Positions 1 through 10,141 of a stretch of 64,000 bases of DNA are shown here, in pieces. The position numbers and the translations under genes were made by a program. Position 1 is the stretch's first letter. Each line of letters starts with the position of its first letter. Source of the DNA: Azolla caroliniana (taxonomy: Eukaryota > Polypodiophyta). The notes under the pieces are model-generated. The model had not been told where the DNA came from and searched no databases. It worked only from the letters and a program-made list of their open reading frames with translations. Location: the NCBI GenBank assembly GCA_043228905.1, contig JBHGNT010000018.1, positions 4,092,001 through 4,156,000 of the forward strand, written 5' to 3'.

Positions 1-779
1 TTATGTTTTTGCATATACTTTCTTAAATAGGTCGTTTGAGAACCTGTCGGACCGACCCGTGAAGAAAATAAAGCTTCGCATACAGGGTTCTCCAATCGAA
101 GCCCAGACCAAGGTAGCTCCTGAGACCATGAAGAGAGGAAAAAAGCTTCTCTTTAACGAAGAGACAAAATCTCAGCCACATATTGATGTTAGCCAAAAGA
201 AACTTGTCGCCGCTACTGGAGGTGAAGACCTTCCTGACTGAGATCTAATGGACAAGGAATGGTGTATGCAATATGTTGACTCAAAGAAAAAAGTCGTATT
301 GTATACAACAAAGAAGAAGGGTGAGGGGCAGCTTGGAAAGGAAACCCCATTTATGTATGGCCGTATTCTACGATTTGACTATGAAGATGCAGATTAGGCC
401 AACATACTGGTAATGATAGAGTGCTCCAAGGGGGTACGTAAAGTGTTCCTTTCAGAAGACCTTTTAGTAAAGGAATCTTGTGGGCCAGAAGCATTCAAAA
501 AAGATCTTGAAAGCTCACAAAACCTTATTGTTACCTTGAGGCCTTATATACAAGGCCATGTAACTCTAAGAGATGAAGTGCCCTCCCCATTGAAGGCCAC
601 AAAAAGGGTATCCAAAGTCCAGTCAAGACCACCAAAGAAGAAGACAACCAAAATGTCGGACACGGATTCAACAAGTGAAAACGAAGAGGAGGATAATAAG
701 GGGACGCCAGGAGCTGAGCTGGCCTCAGGTGTTTTGTCATTCGAGCAGAATAAGATAAGGAGAGAGTTAATGCAACGGA

Positions 780-1318
780 AACTGGTCAGGAAAGGGCAAG
801 TGTTTAATTTGCCTATAACACACATCCATTGGCCCCTTATTGATGAAAAAACAGGTTGACGACCACTTGAGATTAGAGAGCCACACCGCATGCATGTTCA
901 AAATCTCAAGAAAAAAATGAAAATTAATCCTCATGCCACTGTGGTGCCTTTTATTGTTATGGTAGATCTTGAAGAATGTGAAACCATTAAAGATTTTGAT
1001 ATTAGAAAGCATGATCAATATAATTATTTTGTCATTGGTGGATCGCATTCAGCAGAGGCACGTCGGCAACTTGTGAGAGAACATCCAACAACTTTCTTCT
1101 TCAAGTATGCCGAGTGCAAAATTTATGTTGGGCTCACAACCGAAGAGGCTAAGCTGTTGGCATGGGACCATAATAATGATAATGACTATAGGTAGAAAAT
1201 GTTGTCCATTGAGCGTATACGGTTCTTCCACCACGAGTATTTAGACGTGAAACAAAAGTTTGGTGTGAAGTTACATCCAGGCCTCGACGTCAATGTCTGT
1301 ATGAAGTCGGCATTGTGG
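780..1318 (+). pseudogene. ParB/sulfiredoxin-like nuclease domain segment
   Basis: Conceptual translation shows the ParB order: a short 'VFNLPITHI' start strand, a REPH-containing helix (Arg/His at 877-891), a strand 'VVPFIVMV', then 'FVIGGSHSAEARRQL' at about 1027-1071, matching the ParB G-x-H-R-x-x-A box except that the Arg is Ser, and a following strand and helix 'IYVGLTTEEAKLLAWDHNN' that fits the usual part after the box. TGA at 857 and TAG at 1193 break it; both fit a CGA or CAG with one C-to-T change. In bacteria such domains bind or cut DNA or hydrolyse CTP; the His-Arg change makes activity doubtful here. The assignment rests on motif reading only. Confidence 0.6.
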
Positions 1319-2088
1319 TAGATGATAATGTTAGGTCCGATGGTCTTCGAAAGTATGAGTCTTGGTTTCAATTGGCGTTTAGAGATGGAGAAGTATGGGA
1401 CCTACAAGATCAAATCTTCTCAATGTGGGAGAATAAGAAGGTAAAGGGTCAACGACAAAAGAAATGTAGGGTTGACCCTCAACTAGAGTTAAAGTCACAA
1501 GCCGCCAAGAAAATTGACTTGACAATTGAAGAAGCGGCAGACGACATGAAGCTGTCTCTATGGAGAGCGATGCAAGGTATTAAGGACGAGTAGCTTCTTG
1601 TGTCGGTTTTGTCAAGGGTTGTGGCGAAAGATTTAAGCCTTGAAGAAATGGTCACTGAGTTCAATAAGTAAGTCTTTCAAATACTGAAATTGTAGTCTAT
1701 CTGGTGTAATTCAAAGTTCTAATCTTGATTTCTAATTTTACAGTCATAAGGTGTACATGAAGATCCAAGAAGTTATGATGAAACAACTTGGATGTATAAC
1801 TTGGGAACAAGTGACCGAGGATTATCCTCTAACGTCTTCGTATAAGGCGTTATCAGAGTATTTTATTGCATTCAAGGATTGGGTTAGTATTCATGGTTTT
1901 TCATTACCCTTTCATCATATGTAGAGCTTGTATAATAATACCTGATGTCCTATTGCTTCTATTAGAAACCGTGTCGAGGCAAGAAACAAGGAGAAGTTAA
2001 GGATATACACGATTTCCCTACATCCTTCCTTGCACATCTCGAGCGAGCCAGAAAAGAAAAGGATCGTCGCTTAGTCAAGGCGTACGAA

Positions 2089-3256
2089 ATGGAGGAAGAT
2101 GGCTCCTTTAAAAAATTTAGCCACAAAAAAGATATTACGAGAGATCTTTACTACAATGTGGTTTGTGGTGATGTGCTCGACTTGATCCAAAAGGTGCCAA
2201 AGAAGGAATATACGCTAATGATTGCGGATATTCCTTACGGATTTCGAATGGCTGGGTCATCATACGACGATGAACTGTTTAGGTTTAAACAATTGGAGAA
2301 GATGGTCAAGGATTTCGCTGAGCTAACGACCGCATCCTTGTGGCGAATAGTTGTCTTTCATAGTATGGACCAAGGGTACTCGGTAGCTCAAGCTTTGAGA
2401 TCTCGTTGCCATGGCATCGAGAACCTTGCATGGTAAGGATTATTTATAGGTGTCTTTCACTATATTGCATTTCTTAAGGTTGTTGAATCTATTCTTAACT
2501 CGATGTATTATTTTTTATAGGATCAAGACCAATGTAAATAGAGGGCCAACTTTTCGGTTCGTTAATGCCATTGAATACATAACGGTTGGCTACTTCGATG
2601 AAATTAAGAAACAAAGAATCAAAGAGCATTCGAATGAAGTGGGAGGTTCAAATCTGTTGGTATATCCAGCAGTGACACGGAAATTGCGACATGTCACCAC
2701 GACAGAACGGGGACTTGTCAACCCATACCAAAAACCTCAACGACTTATGATGCGCTTGATCGAGATGTTTTTTGTCGAAGGAGACTGGATATTAGATTTC
2801 TTTTCTAGCACAAGTATTCCTCGAACTAGGGTAATGATCTTGAGATAACCAATCCCTTTTTCTTTCGTTTGACAACTAAATCTTCTTGTTACTTACATCA
2901 CAGGAACTACGTCTGCATGTGCATTGAAGCTTTTTAGAAATACAGTTGCATTGGAGAAGGACGAGGACCAAGTTATATTTATTAATATGCGGATTAAGGC
3001 TTTGTGGGAGTGCCCAGACCAGGATGAGGAGGTCGGTGCAAAGAACCTCGCCAATACAGAAAGGTTTCAACCTGCTTCGCGAGAGCCTATTCCTCCGTTA
3101 GCCGACGAACCGGGGGAGCTAATAGAGCTTGATGATGAGCTTATAGAAGATATTTCGTTGGCTCGGCTAATGGGGGAAGCCAATGCACGTATAACCGAAG
3201 AGAGTTCTACACAAGATGATGAAGAAAATGACGTTGATGAATTGATTGCTATGTAA
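2089..3256 (+). CDS. DNA methyltransferase domain (N6_N4-type), exons 3-5
   Basis: The open exons read in the circularly permuted beta-class order. First 'VVCGDVLDLIQKVPKKEYTL' and the motif IV region 'IADIPYGF' (consensus DPPY). Then a split W-K-x-N-x-x-R-G-x-x-x-R box and 'NAIEYITVGYF'. Then 'NPYQKPQRLMMRLIEMFF' (consensus HPTQKP), 'GDWILDFFSST-R-TTSACAL' (consensus LDPFAGSGTT, motif I) and 'ALEKDEDQVIFINMR'. This is the full set of landmarks of PF01555-like enzymes that methylate adenine N6 or cytosine N4 with S-adenosylmethionine. Motif I lacks the second Gly (SST-R for AGSG) and motif IV has Ile for the first Pro, so activity is uncertain. The C-terminus is acidic. The first in-frame ATG used here (2089) is only the first Met of this block; exon 3 begins at 1966. 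Confidence 0.68.
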
Positions 3257-3650
3257 TAGACTCTATGAAGAAAATGACACTGACGATTTGTTAGGATTTC
3301 ACATTATTAATACAAATTTTGGGTTTTACCTAGTGGATTCTATTCTTTATAATCTTCTATATGTTTCAATTTTATTTTTATATACTTGATTAGTAGATTT
3401 ATGACATTGGTTTCACCGCGTGCATAGTTGACTACCAAACTTATGGAGAAACATGAACTAGTTTAAATTGAGGCTGATTTTGGTCCAAGCTAACCTTAAC
3501 AGAACATAGCCCTATAATTGTTGCCATGACTGTCCATGTTGTTATTAGGGATCTTTGTCTTCTATTGTTAAAACTATTATGTTTCTATTCCATTGCTGCT
3601 TAGATTGTGTAGTGTGTTGATAATGGTTCCAGTTGCGTTATCGTTCGGAG
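3257..3650. other. AT-rich intergenic, no gene seen
   Basis: Downstream of the methyltransferase stop. The bases are AT-rich, with no open frame of note and no recognisable element; the 3' UTR and polyadenylation region of the preceding gene presumably lie here. Confidence 0.5.
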
Positions 3651-3925
3651 TTTGATCTTGTGTGAATCACCTAAGCAATAGAGTAGATCAATTTTAAATA
3701 CAGGTATGAAAGCCTATTAGGTTTGTTATTTCCACGACATTATCCTAAAGTTCACTGCCTTACATTGTCCACAATTATAAACATATGGTTTGATCCCATA
3801 TGAACAAACTGAGGAATAGATTAGATCAACTTTAAATACAAGTATTGAATACTTTAATAAGTTAGTTATTCCAATCAATTATCCTAATGTGCACTATCCT
3901 ACATTTTCCACAATTACATACATGC
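3651..3925. repeat. Two-copy diverged tandem duplication, period about 138 bp
   Basis: Unit 1 is 3651-3788 and unit 2 is 3789 to about 3925. Both begin TTTGATC and share landmarks in the same order: AATAGA-TAGATCAA-TTTAAATACA, TTATTCCA/TTATTTCCA, AATTATCCTAA/CATTATCCTAA and a CCACAATTA near the end. Identity is clearly below 85 percent, so the duplication is old. No coding content. 3926-4250 beyond it shows nothing recognisable. Confidence 0.7.
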
Positions 3926-4255
3926 ACGTATGGGTCAAAGTATAAATTATATCTCATTTTATTAGTATGGATACAAGTACACCTGATATTTTTGTAAAAC
4001 TTACCTAATTAATATAAGTCTTTAAGTTAGTGTTTCCCTTGTCGCACAGTAGTGACATATTGAGCCCTAGTTGAACTTTATTATGCCTACATTAACTTAT
4101 CAACATGTCTAAACTTGCATGATTTCTAATGATCTCCACTCGTAGATCTATCATGTATTTTTATATTTGCAAATTCTCATCAAGTTGAGGAACATGTGAT
4201 ACTAGTGCATCCAATTTTTGTAGAGAGGGTGTATTTGCTTCGTTTTAAGAAGATT

Positions 4256-5484
4256 CTACAAGTGGAATGCGCAATCCTTCCACTTGTGAACGCGAACGTG
4301 TTTTACTAGTAATACGAAAAGGACTGCCGAGTCGTCGATAATCCAACTTGTCGCACGGTCGAGTAGTCTTGATGTGACGACGTAAGAGCCATACGCGATC
4401 TCTAATGGCAAAAGAGGAGGGAAGCCGATGACGATCCTCATAAGTCTTCTATGTGTGTTGAGCATGACGAAGATGAGTAGAGAGATCCATTTGGATCTTG
4501 CATAGCCTCTCCAAATGATCCTCGGCACGAGGATTGGCAGGTAGCTCCGGGGTGTCAATCACTGACCAACGAGGATGAGAATTGGTGTAAGCGTAAAATG
4601 GGGAGACTCGAGTGAGGAGTGAACAACATTATTATATGCAAACTCTGCAAGTGGAGAATCTCGGCCCAATTGTCTTGTTGATAACTCAGAAAACATCGGA
4701 GATATTGTTCCAACGTTTGGTTTGTTCGTTCCGCCTGCCCATTGGTTTGGGGATGAGGTTGCAAGAGACCTTGAGCATCTTGAAGAGATGCTGCCAAAAT
4801 TTGGAGACGAATTGAGGTTCTCGGTCACTGATGATACTGTTTGGGAGGCCATGATGCCGAAATACCTCACGCATGACAAGGGCGGTGGTTTCCTCGCTAG
4901 TGATGGCCTTAGTACACGGCACAAAATGTGCCATCTTGGTATATTGATCGACGACGGTTAAGATAGCATCGAACCCCTTCGAGACCGGCAGATCTGTGAT
5001 AAAATCAAGACAAATAGATTGCCACGGCTTACTTGGAATCGGTAAAGGTCCCAACAAGCCATATGGATGGTGTTGGGGGCATCTTTGCTCGGCAGCAAGC
5101 ATCACAAGTCCGAACGTAGTCGTTGACAAAACGTCGCATATGGGGCCACCAAAAAGATCGTTGAACGAGATCCAACGTCTTAGTACTACCGAAATGTCCC
5201 ATCGTATGGGTGTTGTGGCAATTTTGGACGATTTGAAGGCGATAGGAGCAATCGGGGACATATACAAGCTTTTTAAAGAATAACAAACCATCATGATATT
5301 CGAATTGTCGGTAGTCCATACCTGGTTGTTGAGATTGGGAACAAGATGCCCGAGAGGTATCAATGTGCGCCAGAATGTCTTGAGCAAAACTGTCTGTCTT
5401 CAAGTTCGCACGTATGGCATTGGTAATCCGGGAATCCATTGGGGTGTGAAAAATCCGCGTTGTGTGCAATCGTGTTGGTCCCAA
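4256..5484 (-). pseudogene. Ty3-1 integrase
   Basis: The N-terminal zinc-binding part has His-His at 'HNTHTMGHFG' and Cys-Cys at 'CDACCRAK' (about 5120-5230). The catalytic core starts at 'ICLDFITDLP', with the first Asp, and continues through 'VVDQYTKMAHF' and '[15 protein letters not shown]', with the second Asp. The Glu region is in another frame ('[19 protein letters not shown]', about 4690-4760), so at least one frameshift lies near 4770. The C-terminal GPF-like box appears near 4330-4400, broken by a stop. The enzyme would insert element cDNA into chromosomes; this copy cannot make a full protein. Confidence 0.85.
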
Positions 5485-5583
5485 GATTACTTGCTTTTGA
5501 TTATCAAACGCTGGATCACCAGGACGAGGTGCAAGATATGAACGCCGTGATAGCGCATCTGCTTTTCCTTGTTGCTTCCCCAG

Positions 5584-6767
5584 TCAATATGTGATTTTGA
5601 AGTCGAAACACATGAGGAATTGAGCCCACCGAGCTTGTCGTCGATTTAGCACCCGAGCGTTCTGGAAATAAGCAAGGTTTTTGTGATCACTAAAGACGAT
5701 GACCTGATGTGGAGAGCCCTCTAAGAAATGCCGCCATTGCACAAAGGAATCCACGATGGCTAATAACTCCTTATCATGTATTTCGTAGTTGATTTCCGCG
5801 GCATCGAATTTGCGTGAATGGAAAGCCACAGGATGTAACTCTTCTTTATCTCCTTGTTGAGAAAGGATGCTACCGAGGGCGAAATCCGATGGGTCGGCCT
5901 CCATGATGCTACCAACCGTGGAATTTGCCACTCTAGCACAGTTTGGACTTTAGCTGGATCCATGGAGATGCCCTTTGAGGAGATGATGTAGCCTAGAAAT
6001 TCCACTTGCTTGCAGTCAAAGCTACATTTTTCTAGCTTGGCATAAAGACCATTCTCGCGGAGTCGTTTTAGTACTAATTGTACATGAGAATCGTGCTCTT
6101 CCTGGGTCTTCGAATAAATCAATAGATCATCCAGATAGATGATCAAACATATATCCAAGAGGTCTCTGAATATATCATTTGCCATGTGTTGGAAGACTGC
6201 GGGTGCATTGGTTAGACCGAACGGCATAACAGTATATTCGAAATGTCCATACCGCGTGCGAAAGGTGGTCTTCCATTCATCTCCCGGTCGGATCCGCACG
6301 AGGTTATACGCTCCTCGTAGATCAATTTTTGTAAAAAACTTGGCACCATTAACTCGCTCTAAATGACTTGATATAAGAGGAAGTGCATACCTATTTCGGA
6401 TGGTGACTTTATTTAAGCCGCGGTAATCAATGACGAGACGAAGTGAGCCATCTTTCTTCTTGACAAAGAAGATGGGTGCACCGGCCGGAGATTTCGAATG
6501 ACAAATAAACCTGTTTGCCAAGTTCTCCTCTATGTAGGCTCGAAGGACTTCTAACTCGGTGGGGGACAAGTTGTAAATTGGTCCCCATGGTGGCTCTGCT
6601 CCCGGTTGTAGATCGATGGGACAATCATAGGGACGATGATGAGGAAGAGTACCGACTTTTACCTTGTCAAATACATCGGCATAAGGATGATATTTCGTCG
6701 GAAGTTGTACTAAGGATTCCTCCTTAATAGTGCTGGAAGGATGTACTGATATTGCAAATAGGAACAT
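5584..6767 (-). pseudogene. Ty3-1 reverse transcriptase and RNase H, internally deleted
   Basis: The reverse transcriptase runs from a 'YADVFDKV' spacer through 'GAPIFFVKKKDGSLRLVIDY', 'NRYALPLI', 'YTVMPFGLTNAPAVFQ' and the catalytic 'IYLDDLLIYS' to 'VEFLGYIIS'. RNase H follows in another frame with 'ADPSDFALGSILSQ', 'KELLAIVDSFVQWRHFLEG' and 'DHKNLAYF'. Between 'DPAKVQTVLEW' and the RNase H start near 5915-5935 almost no sequence is left, whereas related elements have about 70 residues of connection domain there, so a deletion plus frameshift has removed it. Catalytic YLDD is intact. Confidence 0.88.
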
Positions 6768-6939
6768 TGCCTCCTTGTGTTCTTCGCATAATTGATGTAG
6801 TGAAATGATCGAAACTCAATGAGTAGATTCTTGGGGTTGTCGATGTTAGACTTCTCTTGTTCTCCAATCTATGTCTGGATTATGTAATTCAAACCAAGGT
6901 AGTCCTAGGACAATGGGATGCTCTGGACTACTAATTATA

Positions 6940-7287
6940 TTAAATGCTACTACACACAAAACTACCTAGGACAACTTGAATGGGTTTTGACTCTTCTACA
7001 ATATTCCCAGAAGAAATGAGACGACCATCAATGACTACTACAGATGCAGGGCAAGGAAGTTTTCTTAAGGATATCTGAGAAGCTTGGGCAAAATTTCGAT
7101 CCATGAAACAAGAATTAGCTCTGGAATCTAGAAGTGCTAGGACATGTATTGGGGGAGTACTTTTAGTACTAACCATGACTTGGGCTAGGAACACATTGCT
7201 AACTTGCTTGGAGGGAATGGAACCACTAATGGGTTGTACAGATCTAGGGTTGTCCAACCAAATGGCTCCTATTTTGGATGGACTCAA
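6940..7287 (-). pseudogene. Ty3-1 aspartic protease with mutated active site
   Basis: The active-site stretch reads 'VLALLDSRANSCFMD'. Family members have Asp-Ser/Thr-Gly-Ala; the Gly codon has become AGA (Arg), a single G-to-A change on the coding strand. A downstream hydrophobic strand ('VVVIDGRLISSG') fits the flap region. The protease would mature Gag-Pol; loss of the Gly in the D-T/S-G triad is expected to inactivate it. Confidence 0.75.
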
Positions 7288-8431
7288 TCATTTAACTCTT
7301 CATCTAATTGACTAAGGATTTCAAATTTGTTTGAGATACTTGGGCTATTAGTACTATTAATACTATCTGACACTCCTAAGGGAAGAATTGACTTGGGTTT
7401 AGTACATGCTACGATTTGATTTACTTGTCTTCTTGGCCTATGGGGACAATTGATTGCAATATGCCCTGGTCCACCGCAATAAAGACATAATCGATTTGCA
7501 CGTCGTCGTTGCTTTTCTTCTCCCGATAATGGGCCACGTCGACGCATGGTATCAATCTCCATCGGTGTTGGAGTATTTGCTTGTGGTATGTCTCGTGCAA
7601 ATGGTTTAGCTGCGACTGAGGCGTAAGTGGGCTCCGGCCTAGAGCGTGGTATCTGTAATTGACATTCCAAACACCGTTCGAAAAGGCTATTGTCACATTG
7701 GACCGCTTGACTGATTGCCTTTGTAAGAGACTTTGGTTCTTCGGGGAATGTTAGAAGTAGATCTTTGACATCGTTTCGCAGGCCGTAGCGAAACTGCTCC
7801 ATTAGTGCCCGATCATCCCAGGGGATATCTGAAGCGAGTAGACGGAAATCCTCCGTGTAGGCAGAGGCTGGACGATCCCTTGACGCAACCGTCGGATTTT
7901 GTTGATCGCCGTCCGGATGCTATCTGTATCTCCAAAGCAAGCTTTAAACTCACAAATAAAGTCTTCAAAGTTATTCAGTAAGGACGATTGTTTTTCCAGA
8001 AGCAGAGCAAACCATGCCAAGGTTGAGCCGCTAAGCAACGTGCCTATTAGACCGACTCGGGATGCATTAGTGGGGTATCGAGAAGGATGCATTTGAATGA
8101 GTAAGCGTACCTGATTGAGAAATCCCCTAAATTGCGATCGTGTTCCATCAAATTTCATAGGAAGTCCAATCTTGGGCTCTTTATGAAATCCGTGGGGACT
8201 TGATCCTTGTTGTTGCAACGCTGCTTCAAGTTGTTGCACACGTAACGCTAACTCCCCATGTTGCTGTTGCAACTCCCCATGTTGTTGCTGCGTTTGCTGT
8301 TTTTCTAAGGCGATTTGTTGAAGATGCCCTAACAACCGCTGGTTTTCTTGTTCCAAGGCAACAAATTTTTCTTTTAGACATTATAGCTCGGAGAAAACGG
8401 ATTGGTATTCTTGGGCGCTAACAGAAGCCAT
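7284..8431 (-). pseudogene. Ty3-1 gag (nucleocapsid)
   Basis: The best start is the ATG at 8431-8429, followed after 16 codons by a TAA (expected CAA), then a Gln-rich coiled coil with imperfect 'QQQHGELQ' repeats around 8240-8330. The capsid part has 'FDGTRSQFRGFLNQVRLLI' and 'GSTLAWFALLL'. A frameshift near 7880 moves the reading into a second frame, which carries 'MEQFRYGLRNDVKDLLLTF' and a CCHC zinc knuckle 'CLYCGGPGHIAINC' near 7430-7470. The product would form the particle shell and bind RNA. Confidence 0.82.
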
Positions 8432-8504
8432 TGTATAGAAAAAGGATAAGAGGATGAGGGAAACCAAAAGAAAGACTAGAGAGGAAAATTGGTTCAAATT
8501 GTCA

Positions 8505-8878
8505 GGAATAGTACTAAAACAAAGAGAGAATTAGTACTAGAGAAGGGAAGTACTATTAGTACTAAGAGGACGAGACTGCGTAAGACTCCCGAGAGGGAGG
8601 AATGAGAAGAGGAGAGAGAGAGAGAGATAGTGAGGACGAGAGAGAGAGAGAGAGAGATGATGATAACAGATGATATATTATAGGAAGAGTAAGTACAAGA
8701 TGGCTATGAGGCTTAAGATTGGCGTTGAACCAATTTGGTTCAACATAATGCCTAGTGCCTTCTTTTATAGTGTTCTCAGGAGTAATCTTGAAGCTTCTAG
8801 AATGTTCCAGAGAAATCTGGAATATACATTAATTTCCTATAATAAAATTTAAATGAAAATAATATCCTACGTATTACA
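8505..8878 (-). repeat. Putative 5' LTR of Ty3-1
   Basis: On the element strand the segment starts TGTAATACG and ends CCTGACA, consistent with TG...CA ends, and carries a TATAAAAG box at about 8761-8771 (the only promoter-like motif). It includes a GA-rich microsatellite (8610-8660) and a 21-bp palindrome (8724-8744). There is no second copy in the window to confirm the limits, and I do not see a convincing primer site next to it. Limits are a proposal. Confidence 0.4.
8724..8744. repeat. Palindrome, 10-bp arms
   Basis: GTTGAACCAA / TTGGTTCAAC arms with a single central base, inside the putative Ty3-1 LTR. It could be a binding site or simply chance; nothing else decides. Confidence 0.6.
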
Positions 8879-8884
8879 ATAGAT

Positions 8885-8950
8885 GGAATAATGGTCAAGA
8901 GCTCGACCCATATAACATAAGGTCATGGGTTCGAGTCTTGCCATATCATG
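8885..8950 (+). repeat. tRNA-derived SINE head or tRNA-like relic
   Basis: A 'ATGGTCAAGAGCTCGACC' stretch resembles a D-arm/box A, followed by 'AAGGTCATGGGTTCGAGTC' which is a near-perfect variable loop plus T-arm with box B GGTTCGAGTCT at 8928-8938. The anticodon arm does not fold properly, so it is not a functional tRNA. It resembles the head of a tRNA-derived SINE; the body may extend into 8950-9240 but no poly-T end or second copy is visible. Confidence 0.5.
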
Positions 8951-9559
8951 GCACTCCTCATAACTCCCACCACCGATGAGTCCGAATTCAACTCCAAGTC
9001 CTACCTCCACGACTCCCTCTTCGTACACTATTATGATTGGTTGTATGATTGGTTGGCTGACATCCATGAATCTCCTGCCTCCCACCACCCGAACCATGAG
9101 CCCTGAGGTTATGGTGACCTCTCATTCTCAGTGATCCAATCCTTCTCCAAATTTGACAACTCATAGAGAATTGGAACTAAAATTTCACCTATATGTATGG
9201 AAAGAATGTATATAATAGCAAGGAGGTCCTTGTGATCATCCACTATGCAAGCTCCTTTTCCTTCTCTCTTCGTCCCTCTCTCTTGTCACCCAACAATCAT
9301 TGCCTATGGTTTCCTGTCAGTCTCTCTCTCAAGTTCTAACTTCTAACCATCTAATTTCTAACCATCTAATTTCTAACTTTCTAAACCATAACGATTAAAT
9401 CACATAAAACGGCTTAACCGGTTTGAGCCGGTTTGGAAAGGCTCAAGCCAAGCCGAGCTCAAACTATTTAGGTAGGCTCAAGCCTAAGCGGAGTTGAGCT
9501 GAGCCGCTAAACCGTTTAAAACCGTTTTAGCTAAATGGTCAAGGCTTGAGCCAATCCAT
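8951..9559. other. Non-coding spacer with GGCTCAAGCC/AACCGG-rich tract
   Basis: No gene. 9405-9555 is dense in short inverted motifs (AACCGGTTT, GGCTCAAGCC, GGCTTGAGCC), so this part can fold on itself. The last five bases (9555-9559) are the left target duplication of Ty3-2. Confidence 0.5.
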
Positions 9560-10043
9560 TGTTACCCGTTCCTTTGGGTGAACACCTTCGATAGACCTGC
9601 GGCTATCGGTATCCAAGGGTGTGGTATGTGAAGGCTCGTAAACAGAGGCGTCGTGAGGGAGAAAATAATCAGAGATAAAACACTAGCGAGATCTTGATAG
9701 GCGTGGATGACGCTAAAATCATAAGTACGAGAAAAAGCACAGACACATGGAGCAAGATGGGCACAAATCAGATATATATTACTGCAACACCAAAAGGATT
9801 ACAGAACACGGCCTACGGCCGGTGACCTTACAGGATTATCTAGTTACGATGGAATATGCTAGTTCTTCTGCCTATATTTTTTGCCCCCCTCTGAGGTACT
9901 GGACCTCGTTTAAATAACGTTTTCCTAATACACAACCGAGCCCGTGATACTCAGACTCGGTGTTCGCTGGCATTCTTACCTACTTGGTTACACTACCGCC
10001 GTTCGCTAATTTCCTAATTTACATTTCTGTCCTCTGGACAACA
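9560..10043 (-). repeat. 3' LTR of Ty3-2
   Basis: 484 bp, TGTTAC...GACAACA on the + strand. It aligns over its whole length with 19380-19850, differing by scattered substitutions and a short insertion near 9574-9587. Much of the visible difference is C/T or G/A. Confidence 0.93.
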
Positions 10044-10141
10044 CCTGGCATGCCCGTGGGATAGGACATTGTCCGTCGGACCCATGATTTACAAAATAAT
10101 AATAAAGTTACAAAAATTGCCCTCTAGGCGTGATCCTCGTT

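Larger units (their letters stand above)
2..3256 (+). pseudogene. ParB-like / N4-N6 DNA methyltransferase fusion gene, 5' incomplete and broken
   Basis: One reading frame can be followed from the left edge to a TAA at 3254-3256 through four short GT-AG introns: 1668-1743, 1883-1965, 2433-2520 and 2814-2903. Every junction restores frame, including a split Trp codon at 2432/2521 and a split Arg codon at 2813/2904. The frame is interrupted by TGA 239, TAG 395, TGA 857, TAG 1193, TAG 1319 (next to a frameshift near 1303-1318) and TAG 1591; from 1594 to the end there are none. An acidic/Lys-rich N-terminal part is followed by a ParB-like fold and a DNA methyltransferase fold. I see this architecture as typical of phage and bacterial modification proteins; introns argue against contamination. 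The 5' end lies outside the window. It may be a pseudogene, or a gene whose 3' half is still used from an internal start. Confidence 0.72.
4250..8878 (-). mobile_element. Ty3-1: truncated, decayed chromovirus-type Ty3 retrotransposon
   Basis: Reading from high to low coordinates: putative 5' LTR, gag, protease, reverse transcriptase, RNase H, integrase. The order PR-RT-RH-IN defines Ty3/Metaviridae-like elements. The left end stops near 4250 inside the integrase C-terminal region (a VWLLRRHIKTTRP box is visible) with no chromodomain, 3' LTR or second LTR, so the 3' end is lost. Stops, frameshifts and an internal pol deletion make it non-functional. The integrase box and gag resemble those of Ty3-I at the other end of the window, so the two are probably the same broad clade. 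Confidence 0.85.

Noticed and set aside
2-3256. Bacterial or phage contamination as source of the ParB-methyltransferase sequence
   Set aside because: Four short GT-AG introns with frame-restoring junctions and flanking plant-type DNA without break argue against it.
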